Below, one piece after another: positions 26,131-34,534 of a stretch of DNA of 64,000 bases; the stretch's first letter is position 1; every line of letters starts with the position of its first letter. The notes below the pieces were generated by a model. That model was not told the origin of the DNA. It searched no databases and saw only the letters and a program-made list of their open reading frames with translations. The position numbers and the translations under genes were made by a program. The stretch is from the NCBI GenBank assembly GCA_964387075.1, contig CAYLVB010000009.1, positions 62,001 to 126,000 of the forward strand. The letters run 5' to 3'. This stretch comes from PALSA-968 sp964387075 (GTDB lineage: Bacteria > Bacteroidota > Bacteroidia > B-17B0 > Aurantibacillaceae).

Positions 26131-27081
26131 ATGAAGAAAAAGATGAGAACAGTTTTAAAGATCACCACAGCCGGCCTGTTGCTTGCAACCGGAATGCTAA
26201 GGGCACAACAGGATGCGATGTTCACGCATTATATGTATAACACCTTGGCTGTAAACCCGGCTTATGCAGGCACCAGCGAAGCGCTCACCGTAACCGCTTT
26301 GCATCGCTCACAATGGGTCAGCTTTCCCGGCGCGCCCAAAACGCAAACGATCACCATGCATACTCCGCTCCGAAATAACACAATGGGATTGGGCCTCGCG
26401 GTTGTGAACGATAAGATAGGGCCAATGAATACGACCGGCGCGTACGCTGATTATTCGTATATCCTTAAGCTGAATGAAAGATCAAGTCTTTCGTTTGGTC
26501 TAAGTGCGGGGGTGAATTACATGCAGGCGGGATTGAGCACGCTGAACCTCGATCAAAAGAACGATCAATCCTTTCAGCAGAATATCAACAGCAACCTGCT
26601 TCCTAATTTCGGTTTCGGCACATATTACCGCACAAAACGTTTCTACGCGGGTATCTCAACGCCGAAGTTGCTCGAGAATAATTTCAAGACCAATAGCATC
26701 AGCGGCACCACGAAACTTGCCACAGAAAAACGTCACTACTTTTTCATAGCAGGCGGAGTAATGAAGCTCTCAGAAGAGGTTGAGTTCAGGCCTACTAGCT
26801 TCCTGAAGATCACCTATGGCGCGCCGATAGAAGCGGATGTTACAGGTTCTTTTATTCTCAACAAACGTTTATTGGTTGGCGCCATGTACCGTTCCGGCGA
26901 CGCGCTTGGATTCCTGGCCGGTTATTTCATCAATAACCAGTTCCATATAGGTTATTCATTCGATTGGTCTTACGGTAACAACCGCACTTTCCGTTACAAC
27001 CAGGGAAGCCACGAGATCATGCTGACCTACGATTTCATTTATAACGACAAAGAAAAAGTCCGCTCACCACGTTATTTCTAA
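26131..27081 (+). CDS. PorP/SprF family type IX secretion membrane protein
   Basis: 316 residues: a signal peptide (about 1-25, cut after MLRAQ) and a predicted outer-membrane beta-barrel. The family start is clear: QQDAMFTHYMYNTLAVNPAYAGT, then LTVTALHRSQWVSFPGAPKTQT. PorP/SprF proteins are outer-membrane components linked to export or surface attachment of proteins with type B C-terminal domains; SprF, for example, is needed for SprB display in Flavobacterium. It starts 10 bp after the giant adhesin's stop and ends 4 bp before the OmpA-type gene, so it is most likely the dedicated partner of that adhesin. That pairing is inferred from position and family habit. Confidence 0.93.
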   Translation: MKKKMRTVLKITTAGLLLATGMLRAQQDAMFTHYMYNTLAVNPAYAGTSEALTVTALHRSQWVSFPGAPKTQTITMHTPLRNNTMGLGLAVVNDKIGPMNTTGAYADYSYILKLNERSSLSFGLSAGVNYMQAGLSTLNLDQKNDQSFQQNINSNLLPNFGFGTYYRTKRFYAGISTPKLLENNFKTNSISGTTKLATEKRHYFFIAGGVMKLSEEVEFRPTSFLKITYGAPIEADVTGSFILNKRLLVGAMYRSGDALGFLAGYFINNQFHIGYSFDWSYGNNRTFRYNQGSHEIMLTYDFIYNDKEKVRSPRYF

Positions 27082-27085
27082 GACC

Positions 27086-29287
27086 ATGAAAAAAATTATC
27101 TATTTATTAGCCGCCACGTTAAGCATAAGTGCAGGCTTTGCCCAGAAATCCACGAAAGAAGTGAAAGGCGACGCCCATTATGCTTATTACTTCTTCGATG
27201 AGGCCATTCAAAAGTATACGCAGGCAGAAAGCCTCACCACCGAAGGGTCTCGACGACTGGCTCACTGTTATGAGAACACCAACCAACCGGTAAAAGCCGA
27301 AGAGATCTACGCGAAGTTTATTCATAACACCGACGTGAACGCCGATGATTATTACAACTACTATTCTATCCTGAAAAACAATGGCAAGTATGATGCGGCC
27401 GACGAATGGATGGAAAAATTCGCTACCACGCACCCGAACGATCTTAGAACAAAGGATTATCGCGTGAACCATGGTCATGAAAAAGAGATGATGCAGGATG
27501 AAGGAAGATATAAGATCGCGCACCTTGCCATAAACAGCGCCCAGGAGGATTTTGGCGCGGCGTTTTACAACAACCAGGTCGTTTTCGCGTCGAGTCGCGG
27601 CGGCTCACCCATGATCAAACGTAATTACAACTGGAATCATAAACCCTTTCTCGACCTGTATGTCGCCGATGTGAATGCGGACCAGTTGCAAAGTCCAAGG
27701 AACCTTAATAAAGCCTTGAATAAAAAACTGCATGAGGGTCCGGCAAGTTTTAGTGCTGATGGCAAGTGGATGGCCTTTACGCGCAACAATTATGAGAACA
27801 AAAGCAAGGATGGCGTGGTTAAACTACAGATCTTTTTCAGTGAATTCAAAAATGGAAAATGGTCGAACGCAGTTCCTTTCAAGCTGAACAATTCCGAATA
27901 CTCAGTGGGTCATCCCTGCCTGAGCGCTGACGGAAATACGCTGTATTTTGTTAGTGATATGCCGGGCGGATTTGGCGGGAGCGATCTGTATCGCATACAA
28001 AAAAATGAGACCGGAGAATGGAGCGACGCGCAAAACCTCGGGGAGCGGATAAACACCGAGGGCAACGAGATGTTCCCGTTTTTCCAGGAAACCTCGGCCA
28101 TCCTGTTCTTCGCTTCCAACGGCCACACAGGTTTAGGAGGTCTCGATGTTTTTGTGAGCCCGATGACCAAAGACAAAAGCTTTGGGAAAACGGTCAACGC
28201 GGGAGTCCCGATAAATACACAATATGACGATTTTGCGCTTATCATAGATCCTAAAATGCAGAAAGGATACTTCTCTTCTAACCGTGTTGGCGGCAGCGGA
28301 GATGATGACCTGTATTCGTTCGACCTGCTGAAACCTTTCGTATTTGGAAAGATCGTGAAAGGATCTGTAAAAGACAAGAACGGCGCTATCGTAGCCGGGG
28401 CAAAGGTCAGTATACAGGATGAAACCGGAAAAGAGATCGGCAACGCGCTGACCGGTGAAGATGGCTCTTATTCTTTTGTGGTTGAGCCCGACAAGAATTT
28501 CGTTCTGAACGGAAGTAAAGAAAAATATTTTGACGGTCGAAAGCATGTAGACGCGACCGGCAATGAAAGTGAAATAAACGCGGATGTGATCCTCGAAAAG
28601 GATCCGGGGCTATCGATCTATGGAATGATCACCGAAAAGGAAAGTAAAGCCCCCATCGCAGGAGTACAGGTAAAGGTTGTGAATATACTTACCGGCGCGG
28701 AAGACAATTTTGTGACCGACAATAGTGGGGAATTCACAAAAGTCCTTGCAGGAATAAAACTGAACGACAAATTAACTTATAACATTACACTGAACAAGGA
28801 TGGTTATCTCAGTAAGAGTCTAATGTACACCAAAACAGTGGACAGAGAAGGGCGCTATGACCTTTTACAGGAAATGGATCTTTCTTTGGAGAAAGTGGGT
28901 ATAGGTACTGACCTGGCGAAGATCATTAACATCAAACCTATTTATTTTGACCTCGGCAAATTCAATATCCGTAAGGATGCCACGGCTGAGCTTGACAAGA
29001 TCGTGAAGGTGATGAATGAGAACCCAACTATGGTGATCGAACTTGGCTCACACACAGATTGCCGTTCTTCGGCAGCTTCTAATGAGAAACTTTCGGATAA
29101 ACGGGCCAAGGCTTCTGCTGAATATATCCGGAAAAAGATCACGAACCCGGAACGTATATCCGGTAAAGGATATGGAGAATCGAAACTGAAGAATGGCTGC
29201 GCCTGCGAAGGTGCTGTTAAATCTACATGCACAGAGCAGGAACACCAGGAGAACCGACGCACCGAGTTCATTATTATTAAAATGTAG
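27086..29287 (+). CDS. OmpA-family protein with PD40 propeller and carboxypeptidase-like domain
   Basis: 733 residues. Signal peptide (1-19), TPR-like helices (about 25-130), then a WD40-like PD40 beta-propeller with units such as EGPASFSADGKWMAFTRNN and VGHPCLSADGNTLYFVSDMPGGFGGSDLY (about 150-420). Carboxypeptidase-regulatory-like beta-sandwich domains lie at about 430-600, and the C-terminal OmpA peptidoglycan-binding domain (about 615-733) contains IYFDLGKFNIR, LGSHTDCR and NRRTEFIII. This layout is that of T9SS-associated PorE-like proteins, which link outer-membrane complexes to the cell wall. It is the third gene of the adhesin/PorP operon and probably anchors that complex. Confidence 0.92.
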   Translation: MKKIIYLLAATLSISAGFAQKSTKEVKGDAHYAYYFFDEAIQKYTQAESLTTEGSRRLAHCYENTNQPVKAEEIYAKFIHNTDVNADDYYNYYSILKNNGKYDAADEWMEKFATTHPNDLRTKDYRVNHGHEKEMMQDEGRYKIAHLAINSAQEDFGAAFYNNQVVFASSRGGSPMIKRNYNWNHKPFLDLYVADVNADQLQSPRNLNKALNKKLHEGPASFSADGKWMAFTRNNYENKSKDGVVKLQIFFSEFKNGKWSNAVPFKLNNSEYSVGHPCLSADGNTLYFVSDMPGGFGGSDLYRIQKNETGEWSDAQNLGERINTEGNEMFPFFQETSAILFFASNGHTGLGGLDVFVSPMTKDKSFGKTVNAGVPINTQYDDFALIIDPKMQKGYFSSNRVGGSGDDDLYSFDLLKPFVFGKIVKGSVKDKNGAIVAGAKVSIQDETGKEIGNALTGEDGSYSFVVEPDKNFVLNGSKEKYFDGRKHVDATGNESEINADVILEKDPGLSIYGMITEKESKAPIAGVQVKVVNILTGAEDNFVTDNSGEFTKVLAGIKLNDKLTYNITLNKDGYLSKSLMYTKTVDREGRYDLLQEMDLSLEKVGIGTDLAKIINIKPIYFDLGKFNIRKDATAELDKIVKVMNENPTMVIELGSHTDCRSSAASNEKLSDKRAKASAEYIRKKITNPERISGKGYGESKLKNGCACEGAVKSTCTEQEHQENRRTEFIIIKM

Positions 29288-29383
29288 GAGTGCCAACCCT
29301 CCCTTTTATTCGCCAAACATTCTTCGTGTTTTGACGAGCTCAGCCTAAAACACCGCGACCTAGTATTTATTGCGGGATTTATT

Positions 29384-29391
29384 TAAGTTTG
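29384..29391 (+). promoter_or_regulatory. Exact -7 element before the DinB-like gene
   Basis: TAAGTTTG matches TAnnTTTG. It overlaps an upstream TTG that could otherwise be read as a start codon at 29389, which makes the ATG at 29410 the real start. No good TTG element is seen at the right upstream spacing. Confidence 0.5.
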
Positions 29392-29409
29392 CGTTATAAG
29401 ATCCGAATC

Positions 29410-29880
29410 ATGACCACCTCCCACCTCATAGCCAAGCATTTTCGCGAAGTGCATTTTGGCGGCAACTGGACTGTATCGAACCTGAAAGATCAAGTTTCGG
29501 ATGTGACCTGGCAAGAAGCAACTACTAAAGTTCATGATCTCAATACCATAGCTTTGCTTGTATTTCACATACATTATTTTGTGGGCGTTGCCTTGAAAGT
29601 TTTGCAGGGCGGACCGCTGGAAGGGGATGATAAATTAAGTTTCGATCATCCACCGATCAACTCAGAAGCGGATTGGAAGAAGATGGTCGACAAAGCGCTG
29701 AACGATGCGGAACAATTCGCTAAGCTGGTTGAGAAGATCCCTGAGACCCAATGGGATGAACCTTTTGTGCTTGAAAAATACGGAAATTATTATCGCAACG
29801 TAGCCGGTATTATTGAGCACACGCATAATCATTTAGGACAATTGGCGCTGGTAAAGAAGCTTTTACGGCAGGTAAAATGA
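29410..29880 (+). CDS. DinB/DUF1572-like four-helix protein
   Basis: 156 residues from the ATG at 29410. Predicted to be a four-helix bundle of the DinB/YfiT type: an N-terminal helix with HFREVHFGGNW, a helix with FHIHYFVG and a last helix with IIEHTHNHLGQL. The histidines in the second and last helices are at places where DinB-like proteins bind a divalent metal. Some relatives are thiol-dependent transferases, but most have no known activity. It is followed 46 bp later by the DUF983 gene, which has its own promoter. I am confident of the fold and not of the function. Confidence 0.75.
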   Translation: MTTSHLIAKHFREVHFGGNWTVSNLKDQVSDVTWQEATTKVHDLNTIALLVFHIHYFVGVALKVLQGGPLEGDDKLSFDHPPINSEADWKKMVDKALNDAEQFAKLVEKIPETQWDEPFVLEKYGNYYRNVAGIIEHTHNHLGQLALVKKLLRQVK

Positions 29881-29914
29881 CAAAGATCATCCCAGGGTCA
29901 ACCTTGCTTTAGCG

Positions 29915-29922
29915 TATCTTTG
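29915..29922 (+). promoter_or_regulatory. Exact -7 element immediately before the DUF983 start codon
   Basis: TATCTTTG with only four bases (CAGT) to the ATG at 29927. Transcription should begin at or within a base or two of the start codon, so the message is probably leaderless. Confidence 0.6.
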
Positions 29923-29926
29923 CAGT

Positions 29927-30295
29927 ATGGAAACGCAAATTAAAAAACGCCGTAATCTTTTCCTGGATATAGTGCAGGAAAAATGTCCCCACTGTCGTGA
30001 GGGGCATGTGTACGAACAAGGGCGAGGCTTTTTCAGGGCGCCGGTGATGCAGGAGCGTTGCGAGGTTTGCAAATACAGCTATTTGAGAGAGCCCGGATAT
30101 TTTTTGGGCGCCATGTATATCAGTTACGGCATCGCCGTTCTTTTGGGATTGCTCACCTTCGTGGTACTTTACTTGGCCTTTCCTTCACTGCCAACCATCT
30201 GGATACCGCTTATCATCATTGGAGTGATCACACTTATTTCCCGTAAGAACTTCAAACTCTCGCGTGTTATTTACATGCATTTATTTCCCTGGTAG
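29927..30295 (+). CDS. DUF983 membrane protein
   Basis: 122 residues. The N-terminal part has two CxxC pairs, CPHC (about 19-22) and CEVC (about 45-48), which should bind a zinc ion, followed by YLREPGYFLGAMYISY, a hallmark of DUF983. Two hydrophobic helices (about 65-85 and 88-106) follow. The family occurs widely in Bacteroidota and Alphaproteobacteria, sometimes near cytochrome oxidase genes, but has no established role. It is convergent with the next gene with a single base between the stop codons. Confidence 0.85.
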   Translation: METQIKKRRNLFLDIVQEKCPHCREGHVYEQGRGFFRAPVMQERCEVCKYSYLREPGYFLGAMYISYGIAVLLGLLTFVVLYLAFPSLPTIWIPLIIIGVITLISRKNFKLSRVIYMHLFPW

Positions 30296-30296
30296 C

Positions 30297-30716
30297 CTAG
30301 AAAAGGCTGAAACTGAAAACAAGCAGGCTGGTCAGCTTAACGAGATCGAGAGCAATATCGTTTAACTTCTGTTTTTGTGGGGGTAGGATTGATCCGTGCA
30401 CCAACACTTCTACTCTTCTGCCGAGCGTGGGAGCGTAAACCAGTTTTTGTATCATGAGGACAGCCACGGGGATGAAAAAAGTAAGTTTGGCTTTTTCGAA
30501 AGGATGTTCTCCAAAAATAAAAAAGCTACTGATGCCCAACAAAGCCAGTAAAAGCTCGGCGTTATTCAATGTCTTGATGATCTTCTGAACAATGGAATCG
30601 TCTACAGAAAACTGAATGTGTTTCTTGTTCTTTTGCAGGATCAATTCTACAACACGAACAGAGCCCACAAGGGCCATCCATGAAAAAACAGCTAACAGCG
30701 CAATTACATTATTCAT
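30297..30716 (-). CDS. Hypothetical integral membrane protein
   Basis: 139 residues with four likely membrane helices (about 3-25, 52-70, 75-95 and 118-138) and a short lysine-rich loop (KNKKH) after the first. No signal peptide cleavage site and no recognised motif. It lies tail to tail with the DUF983 gene and about 145 bp from the DtxR-type gene, which runs in the same direction further upstream. I cannot assign a role. Confidence 0.65.
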   Translation of the reverse strand: MNNVIALLAVFSWMALVGSVRVVELILQKNKKHIQFSVDDSIVQKIIKTLNNAELLLALLGISSFFIFGEHPFEKAKLTFFIPVAVLMIQKLVYAPTLGRRVEVLVHGSILPPQKQKLNDIALDLVKLTSLLVFSFSLF

Positions 30717-30861
30717 CAGAAATATTTTATCGTTGCGGCCGGCATCCAGCAGAAACCTACAAAATTTCCCGGCCGTTCTACAAAATTAGAACATCGCGAA
30801 ACAGCAACCAAAAGTTCTGCAATAAATACTTGTAAAAAACCTTAATTTCCCAATACAGGAA

Positions 30862-31512
30862 TCAACCAACGATGATATTACCGGCTGCACGTGGCGTGAC
30901 CGCGATATCCTTTTTGTTGCAGATGAGAACGAGGGAACCATCGTATTCTTCAATTGCTTTTACCTGTATTGAAGCTCCGATGATCAGTTGATGCTTCTCC
31001 AGGTATTTCAAAAAAACGGGCGAGTGGTCAGAAACTCCCATAATGGCATACGTACCGCGCACTTTCGCTTCAGATAACGGAATGAAATTACGCTTCAGTA
31101 TCTTTCCTTTAGCGTCAGGTATCGGATCGCCATGCGGGTCGTACACCGGGTTGCCCATGAGCTCAGCGAGCTTGTTGATGAGCTTGTCGTTCTTCACGTG
31201 CTCCAGTTCTTCTGCTATCTCATGCACCTCGTCCCATCCAAAGCCGAGTTCTTTTACAAGATAGGTCTCCCAAATACGATGCCTGCGTACAATGGCCACC
31301 GCCATTTTAGCGCCAGAACCTGTAAGCCGCGTGCCGTAGGATTTTTCATAGATCACATACTTCAATTCATGCAACTTACGCAAAGCTTCGGTGACCGAGG
31401 CCGGATTTATATCCAGCTTATCGGCCAGCATCTGGTTGGTGACCACCAGGGTATTGTCTGACGACAGGTTGTAGATCGTCTTCAGGTAGTTCTCTACGGT
31501 TTCTGAACGCAT
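30862..31512 (-). CDS. DtxR-family metal-dependent repressor (MntR/IdeR-like)
   Basis: 216 residues with the three-part layout of DtxR proteins. A winged helix-turn-helix covers 1-65 (NYLKTIYNLS, then DINPASVTEALRKL as recognition helix). A metal-binding dimerisation domain (about 66-140) has the ligand run VRRHRIWETYL, EVHEIAEELEHV and DPHGDPIP. The C-terminal FeoA/SH3-like domain ends the protein. With iron(II) or manganese(II) bound, such proteins repress uptake genes; which metal is not decidable here. It is divergent from the di-haem/Rieske/porin operon. A palindrome overlapping its own promoter suggests autoregulation. Confidence 0.9.
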   Translation of the reverse strand: MRSETVENYLKTIYNLSSDNTLVVTNQMLADKLDINPASVTEALRKLHELKYVIYEKSYGTRLTGSGAKMAVAIVRRHRIWETYLVKELGFGWDEVHEIAEELEHVKNDKLINKLAELMGNPVYDPHGDPIPDAKGKILKRNFIPLSEAKVRGTYAIMGVSDHSPVFLKYLEKHQLIIGASIQVKAIEEYDGSLVLICNKKDIAVTPRAAGNIIVG

Positions 31513-31521
31513 AAATTAATT

Positions 31522-31540
31522 TTTAGGCATGCCAAAATTA
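31522..31540 (-). promoter_or_regulatory. Putative DtxR-type operator overlapping the regulator's own -7 element
   Basis: TTTAGGCATGCCAAAA (31522-31537) is a palindrome with one mismatched pair, centred on GGCATGCC. Its shape resembles DtxR/MntR family boxes. The minus-strand -7 element TAATTTTG (31540-31533, exact consensus) overlaps it, so a bound repressor would block the regulator's promoter. It lies nine bases before the regulator's ATG and 55 bases before the divergent operon start, so it could affect both directions. Confidence 0.6.
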
Positions 31541-31591
31541 ATAATTATTATTCACTAAATAAGCCACACCTTTGTCAAAATTTTTAAGTTC

Positions 31592-32815
31592 GTGAAAAAG
31601 AGTGTCTTTGTCCTGTTAGCTCTATCCTTCCTGGTGCCGCTCACCTCCTGTCGCAAACTTTTGCCGCCCGCGCCCCACGATACCGACGTATTGGCCGGAA
31701 CCATTCCGGGTTTAACTGCCCAGCAGGAACACGAGCATTTGGTGGGAGACGCCAATTTTGGCCACAAATTTACTAAGTCGGAAGGGCTGGGCCCGGTCTT
31801 TGTACAAACTTCCTGCGATAACTGTCATGTAGGGAACGGGAAAGGCCATCCCTCTACGGTTATTACGCGTTATGCGAACCTGAATGGCGGAGTCATTGAT
31901 TATCTCCTCAACAAAGGCGGGCCGCAATTGCAGAACCGTTCTATTTTAAATTATCCTGTGGAAGCGCTTCCTTCCGAGGCCAACATCACCACACAAAGAA
32001 TAGCCCCCGCTGTAATTGGACTTGGATTCATTGCCGCAATCAATGATCAAAAAATCCTTTACAATGCTGATCCGAACGATACAAATGGCGACGGAATTTC
32101 CGGAAGAGTGAATTACGTAGACCCTACTTCCTTTTTCGTTCCATCGTCCATTCACATTTCCTCTAATGGAAAATATATCGGGCGCTTCGGAAAGAAGGCC
32201 GAAAAAGTTACCATAACCGACCAGGTTGTTTTTGCTTTGAAGCAAGACATTGGCATCACATCCGACCTTGATACAGAAGATCTTTACAATTACCAGGCGG
32301 GTATCGGTACCGGAGATGAAGTGCCGGACCCCGAGGTTTCTGCCAGCTTTGTCAGCGGTCTTGTTTTTTACATGCGCACTTTAAAAGCCCCTCCGCGACG
32401 CAATGAGAACGATGCAGATGTAAAAGCCGGTGAGTTACTGTTTACCCAGATCGGCTGCACCAGTTGTCACATCAGTACGTTCACCACCGATCAGTCTGAC
32501 ATTGACGCGCTCAGTAATAAAGTGTTTCATCCCTATTCTGATTTTCTATTGCACGATATGGGTTCGGGATTGGATGACGGCTACCCGGAAGGCGACGCGA
32601 AAAGTTTTGAGTGGAGAACTCCACCGCTTTGGGGTATTGGTCTCGCTAAAGATTCGCAGGGGGGAATGCTGTTCCTGCTGCACGACGGAAGAGCCACTTC
32701 TTTTGAAGATGCGATCAACGCGCACGGCGGTGAAGCCGCTTCGAGAAGGACCGCTTTCCAAAATCTTTCGGACAAGGAAAAACAACAGGTATATAAATTT
32801 TTAGAGAGCCTTTAG
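31592..32815 (+). CDS. Di-haem oxidoreductase (DUF1111) lipoprotein
   Basis: 407 residues. A lipoprotein signal ends at the lipobox LTSC (Cys at about 20), so it should be a membrane-anchored extracytoplasmic protein. Two c-type haem sites are present, CDNCH (C75, C78, H79) and CTSCH (C289, C292, H293), spaced as in the DUF1111/'di-haem oxidoreductase' family related to MauG and cytochrome c peroxidases. LLHDGRATSFEDAINAHGG near the C-terminus is a typical family motif. The start is GTG, placed by the signal peptide. The stop overlaps the Rieske gene by one base. The natural substrate is unknown. Confidence 0.88.
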   Translation: MKKSVFVLLALSFLVPLTSCRKLLPPAPHDTDVLAGTIPGLTAQQEHEHLVGDANFGHKFTKSEGLGPVFVQTSCDNCHVGNGKGHPSTVITRYANLNGGVIDYLLNKGGPQLQNRSILNYPVEALPSEANITTQRIAPAVIGLGFIAAINDQKILYNADPNDTNGDGISGRVNYVDPTSFFVPSSIHISSNGKYIGRFGKKAEKVTITDQVVFALKQDIGITSDLDTEDLYNYQAGIGTGDEVPDPEVSASFVSGLVFYMRTLKAPPRRNENDADVKAGELLFTQIGCTSCHISTFTTDQSDIDALSNKVFHPYSDFLLHDMGSGLDDGYPEGDAKSFEWRTPPLWGIGLAKDSQGGMLFLLHDGRATSFEDAINAHGGEAASRRTAFQNLSDKEKQQVYKFLESL

Positions 32816-33249
32816 TGGACAGGAAAGAATTCATAAGAACATGTGGTTTTGCCTGCGCGGGCGTGATGGGACTTTCGGCGCTATTGCAATCCTGCACGCC
32901 TTCTAAATATTTACAGGTGGCCGCGGAAGAGAACACACTGAAGATCCCGCGCAAGGACCTTGTTTCGGTAAAAAGCCATAAACCTTTACGCAATGTGATG
33001 ATCAAAACGCCCGCTTTGGGTTTTCCCATTGTGCTTTATCGCTTTTCGGAAACCGAATTCTCTGCTTTGCTTTTGCAATGTACCCACCAATCGGTTGAAT
33101 TAAGTGTGAATGGCGACCTTTTGAGCTGTTCGGGGCACGGAAGCGAGTTCACCAACCGCGGCGAGATCGTGCAGGGGCCTGCTGATCAGAAATTAAAAAG
33201 CTTCCCGGTAACGAGTGACGCAAATAACGTTTATATAAAATTAGTGTGA
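32815..33249 (+). CDS. Rieske [2Fe-2S] protein, membrane-anchored or lipoprotein
   Basis: 144 residues. The N-terminal signal has a Cys after about 26 residues (LLQSC), suggesting a lipoprotein; it resembles Tat signals only loosely (DRKEF). The Rieske cluster site is C89-T-H91 and C105-S-G-H108 with the following GSEF, all four ligands intact. Such proteins pass single electrons at fairly high potential. Lying between a di-haem protein and an outer-membrane barrel, with one- and four-base overlaps, it probably moves electrons to or from the di-haem partner. It starts with GTG, like its two neighbours. Confidence 0.88.
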   Translation: MDRKEFIRTCGFACAGVMGLSALLQSCTPSKYLQVAAEENTLKIPRKDLVSVKSHKPLRNVMIKTPALGFPIVLYRFSETEFSALLLQCTHQSVELSVNGDLLSCSGHGSEFTNRGEIVQGPADQKLKSFPVTSDANNVYIKLV

Positions 33250-34469
33250 AAAAGATCCTGAACCTATTTTTTCTTCTTAGTTGCCTTGGGAGTTTCGCGC
33301 AAAACGATTCCTCATTGATCAAGCGCGTTCCTATGGACACAAGCAAGATGAAAATGAACATGGATGGTGTTTATAATCGTCCCTTCCTGGCTGTAGGTAA
33401 AGTGCCGGTTGCGCTGGGCGGATATGTGGAGGCGAACAGCAGTTATTTTGGCACAGATGGAGTTACGGACGGCTTATCTTTTCAAATTCCGCGGCTCACT
33501 GTGTTCATGGCCTCTTCGATCCGCAAGAAAATAAAATTTCTCACGGAAATAGAATTTGAGGAAGGAGGCCGCGAGATAGGGATCGAGTTCGCCGCCATGG
33601 ATATTGAGTTCCATCCTTTACTGAATTTGCGCGGCGGTATCCTCATGAACCCCATAGGTTCCTTCAATCAAAATCACGATGGCCCCAAGTGGGAGTTCAT
33701 CTCGCGACCGTTCTCTGCAACAACAATCATTCCTTCTACCTGGAGCAATGTGGGTTTTGGCGCTTATGGCAAAATGGCCAGAAACAATTTTATCTGGGCC
33801 TACGAAGTGTATATGACCAATGGGTTTGACGATAAGATCATTGACAATCCCGAGAACCGCACCTGGCTGCCGGCAAGCAAGGAGAACCCGGAGCGTTTTG
33901 AAGAAAGTTTTAACGGTGTTCCTTTGGTTACAGCAAAGACAGCTGTGCGTCACCGTTTAATTGGCGAGATCGGTATTTCGTGGATGGGCGGCGTTTACAA
34001 TAAATTCATGGAAGAAGGCATTGAGATCGATAAAAAAAGAAGGGTTGACCTCTTTGCGATCGATCTGAACACCACGATCCCGAAAGCGAACACCTATATA
34101 AACGGGGAGTTTGTGTGGGCCATGGTTGATGTTCCCTCCAATGTCACTGAGCAATTCGGCAACAAGCAGCGCGGTGGTTTTTTGGATATTGTGCAGCCTG
34201 TGCTTAGAAGAAACATGTTTGGCTGGGAGAACAGTACGCTCAATGTTGCTTTTCGAACCGAATATGTTGATTACAACGTAGGAAAATTAGAATCCACCGG
34301 GCAAAACAAGGCCGATCACATCTGGGCCATTGTTCCCGGCATCAGTTTCCGACCTTCGCAGCAAACCGTGATCCGTTTCAATTACCGCTATCATTGGGAG
34401 ACCGATCTTTTGGGCAATCCTCCTGCCCGTACCGCCGGTTTCCAATTCGGTTTCTCGACTTATTTTTAA
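33246..34469 (+). CDS. Outer-membrane porin-like beta-barrel protein
   Basis: 407 residues with a signal peptide (cut after GSFAQ, about residue 19). The rest is amphipathic beta sequence ending in aromatic FGFSTYF, the usual outer-membrane barrel ending. Segments such as KIKFLTEIEFEEGGREIGIEFAAMDIEFHPLLNLRGGILMNPIGSFNQNHD resemble phosphate-selective (OprO/P-like) porins of Bacteroidota; the substrate is not known. Its GTG start overlaps the Rieske stop codon by four bases (GTGA). The tight coupling suggests a barrel acting together with the two redox proteins. Confidence 0.8.
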   Translation: MKKILNLFFLLSCLGSFAQNDSSLIKRVPMDTSKMKMNMDGVYNRPFLAVGKVPVALGGYVEANSSYFGTDGVTDGLSFQIPRLTVFMASSIRKKIKFLTEIEFEEGGREIGIEFAAMDIEFHPLLNLRGGILMNPIGSFNQNHDGPKWEFISRPFSATTIIPSTWSNVGFGAYGKMARNNFIWAYEVYMTNGFDDKIIDNPENRTWLPASKENPERFEESFNGVPLVTAKTAVRHRLIGEIGISWMGGVYNKFMEEGIEIDKKRRVDLFAIDLNTTIPKANTYINGEFVWAMVDVPSNVTEQFGNKQRGGFLDIVQPVLRRNMFGWENSTLNVAFRTEYVDYNVGKLESTGQNKADHIWAIVPGISFRPSQQTVIRFNYRYHWETDLLGNPPARTAGFQFGFSTYF

Positions 34470-34534
34470 GACAGGGTTCTTTTTTTATTAACAGAACAGG
34501 TCTTCGCGGTAAAAATCCCGAGATTTGGCATCTC

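Noticed and set aside
32815..32900. Twin-arginine signal on the Rieske protein
   Set aside because: There is only a single arginine (DRKEF) and the Cys at the end of the hydrophobic stretch fits a lipoprotein better; Tat export is not excluded.
34394..34534. Upstream start of the MBL hydrolase inside the porin gene
   Set aside because: The extra 47 residues overlap the end of the porin gene in another frame and do not resemble the family; the ATG at 34535 gives the typical N-terminus.
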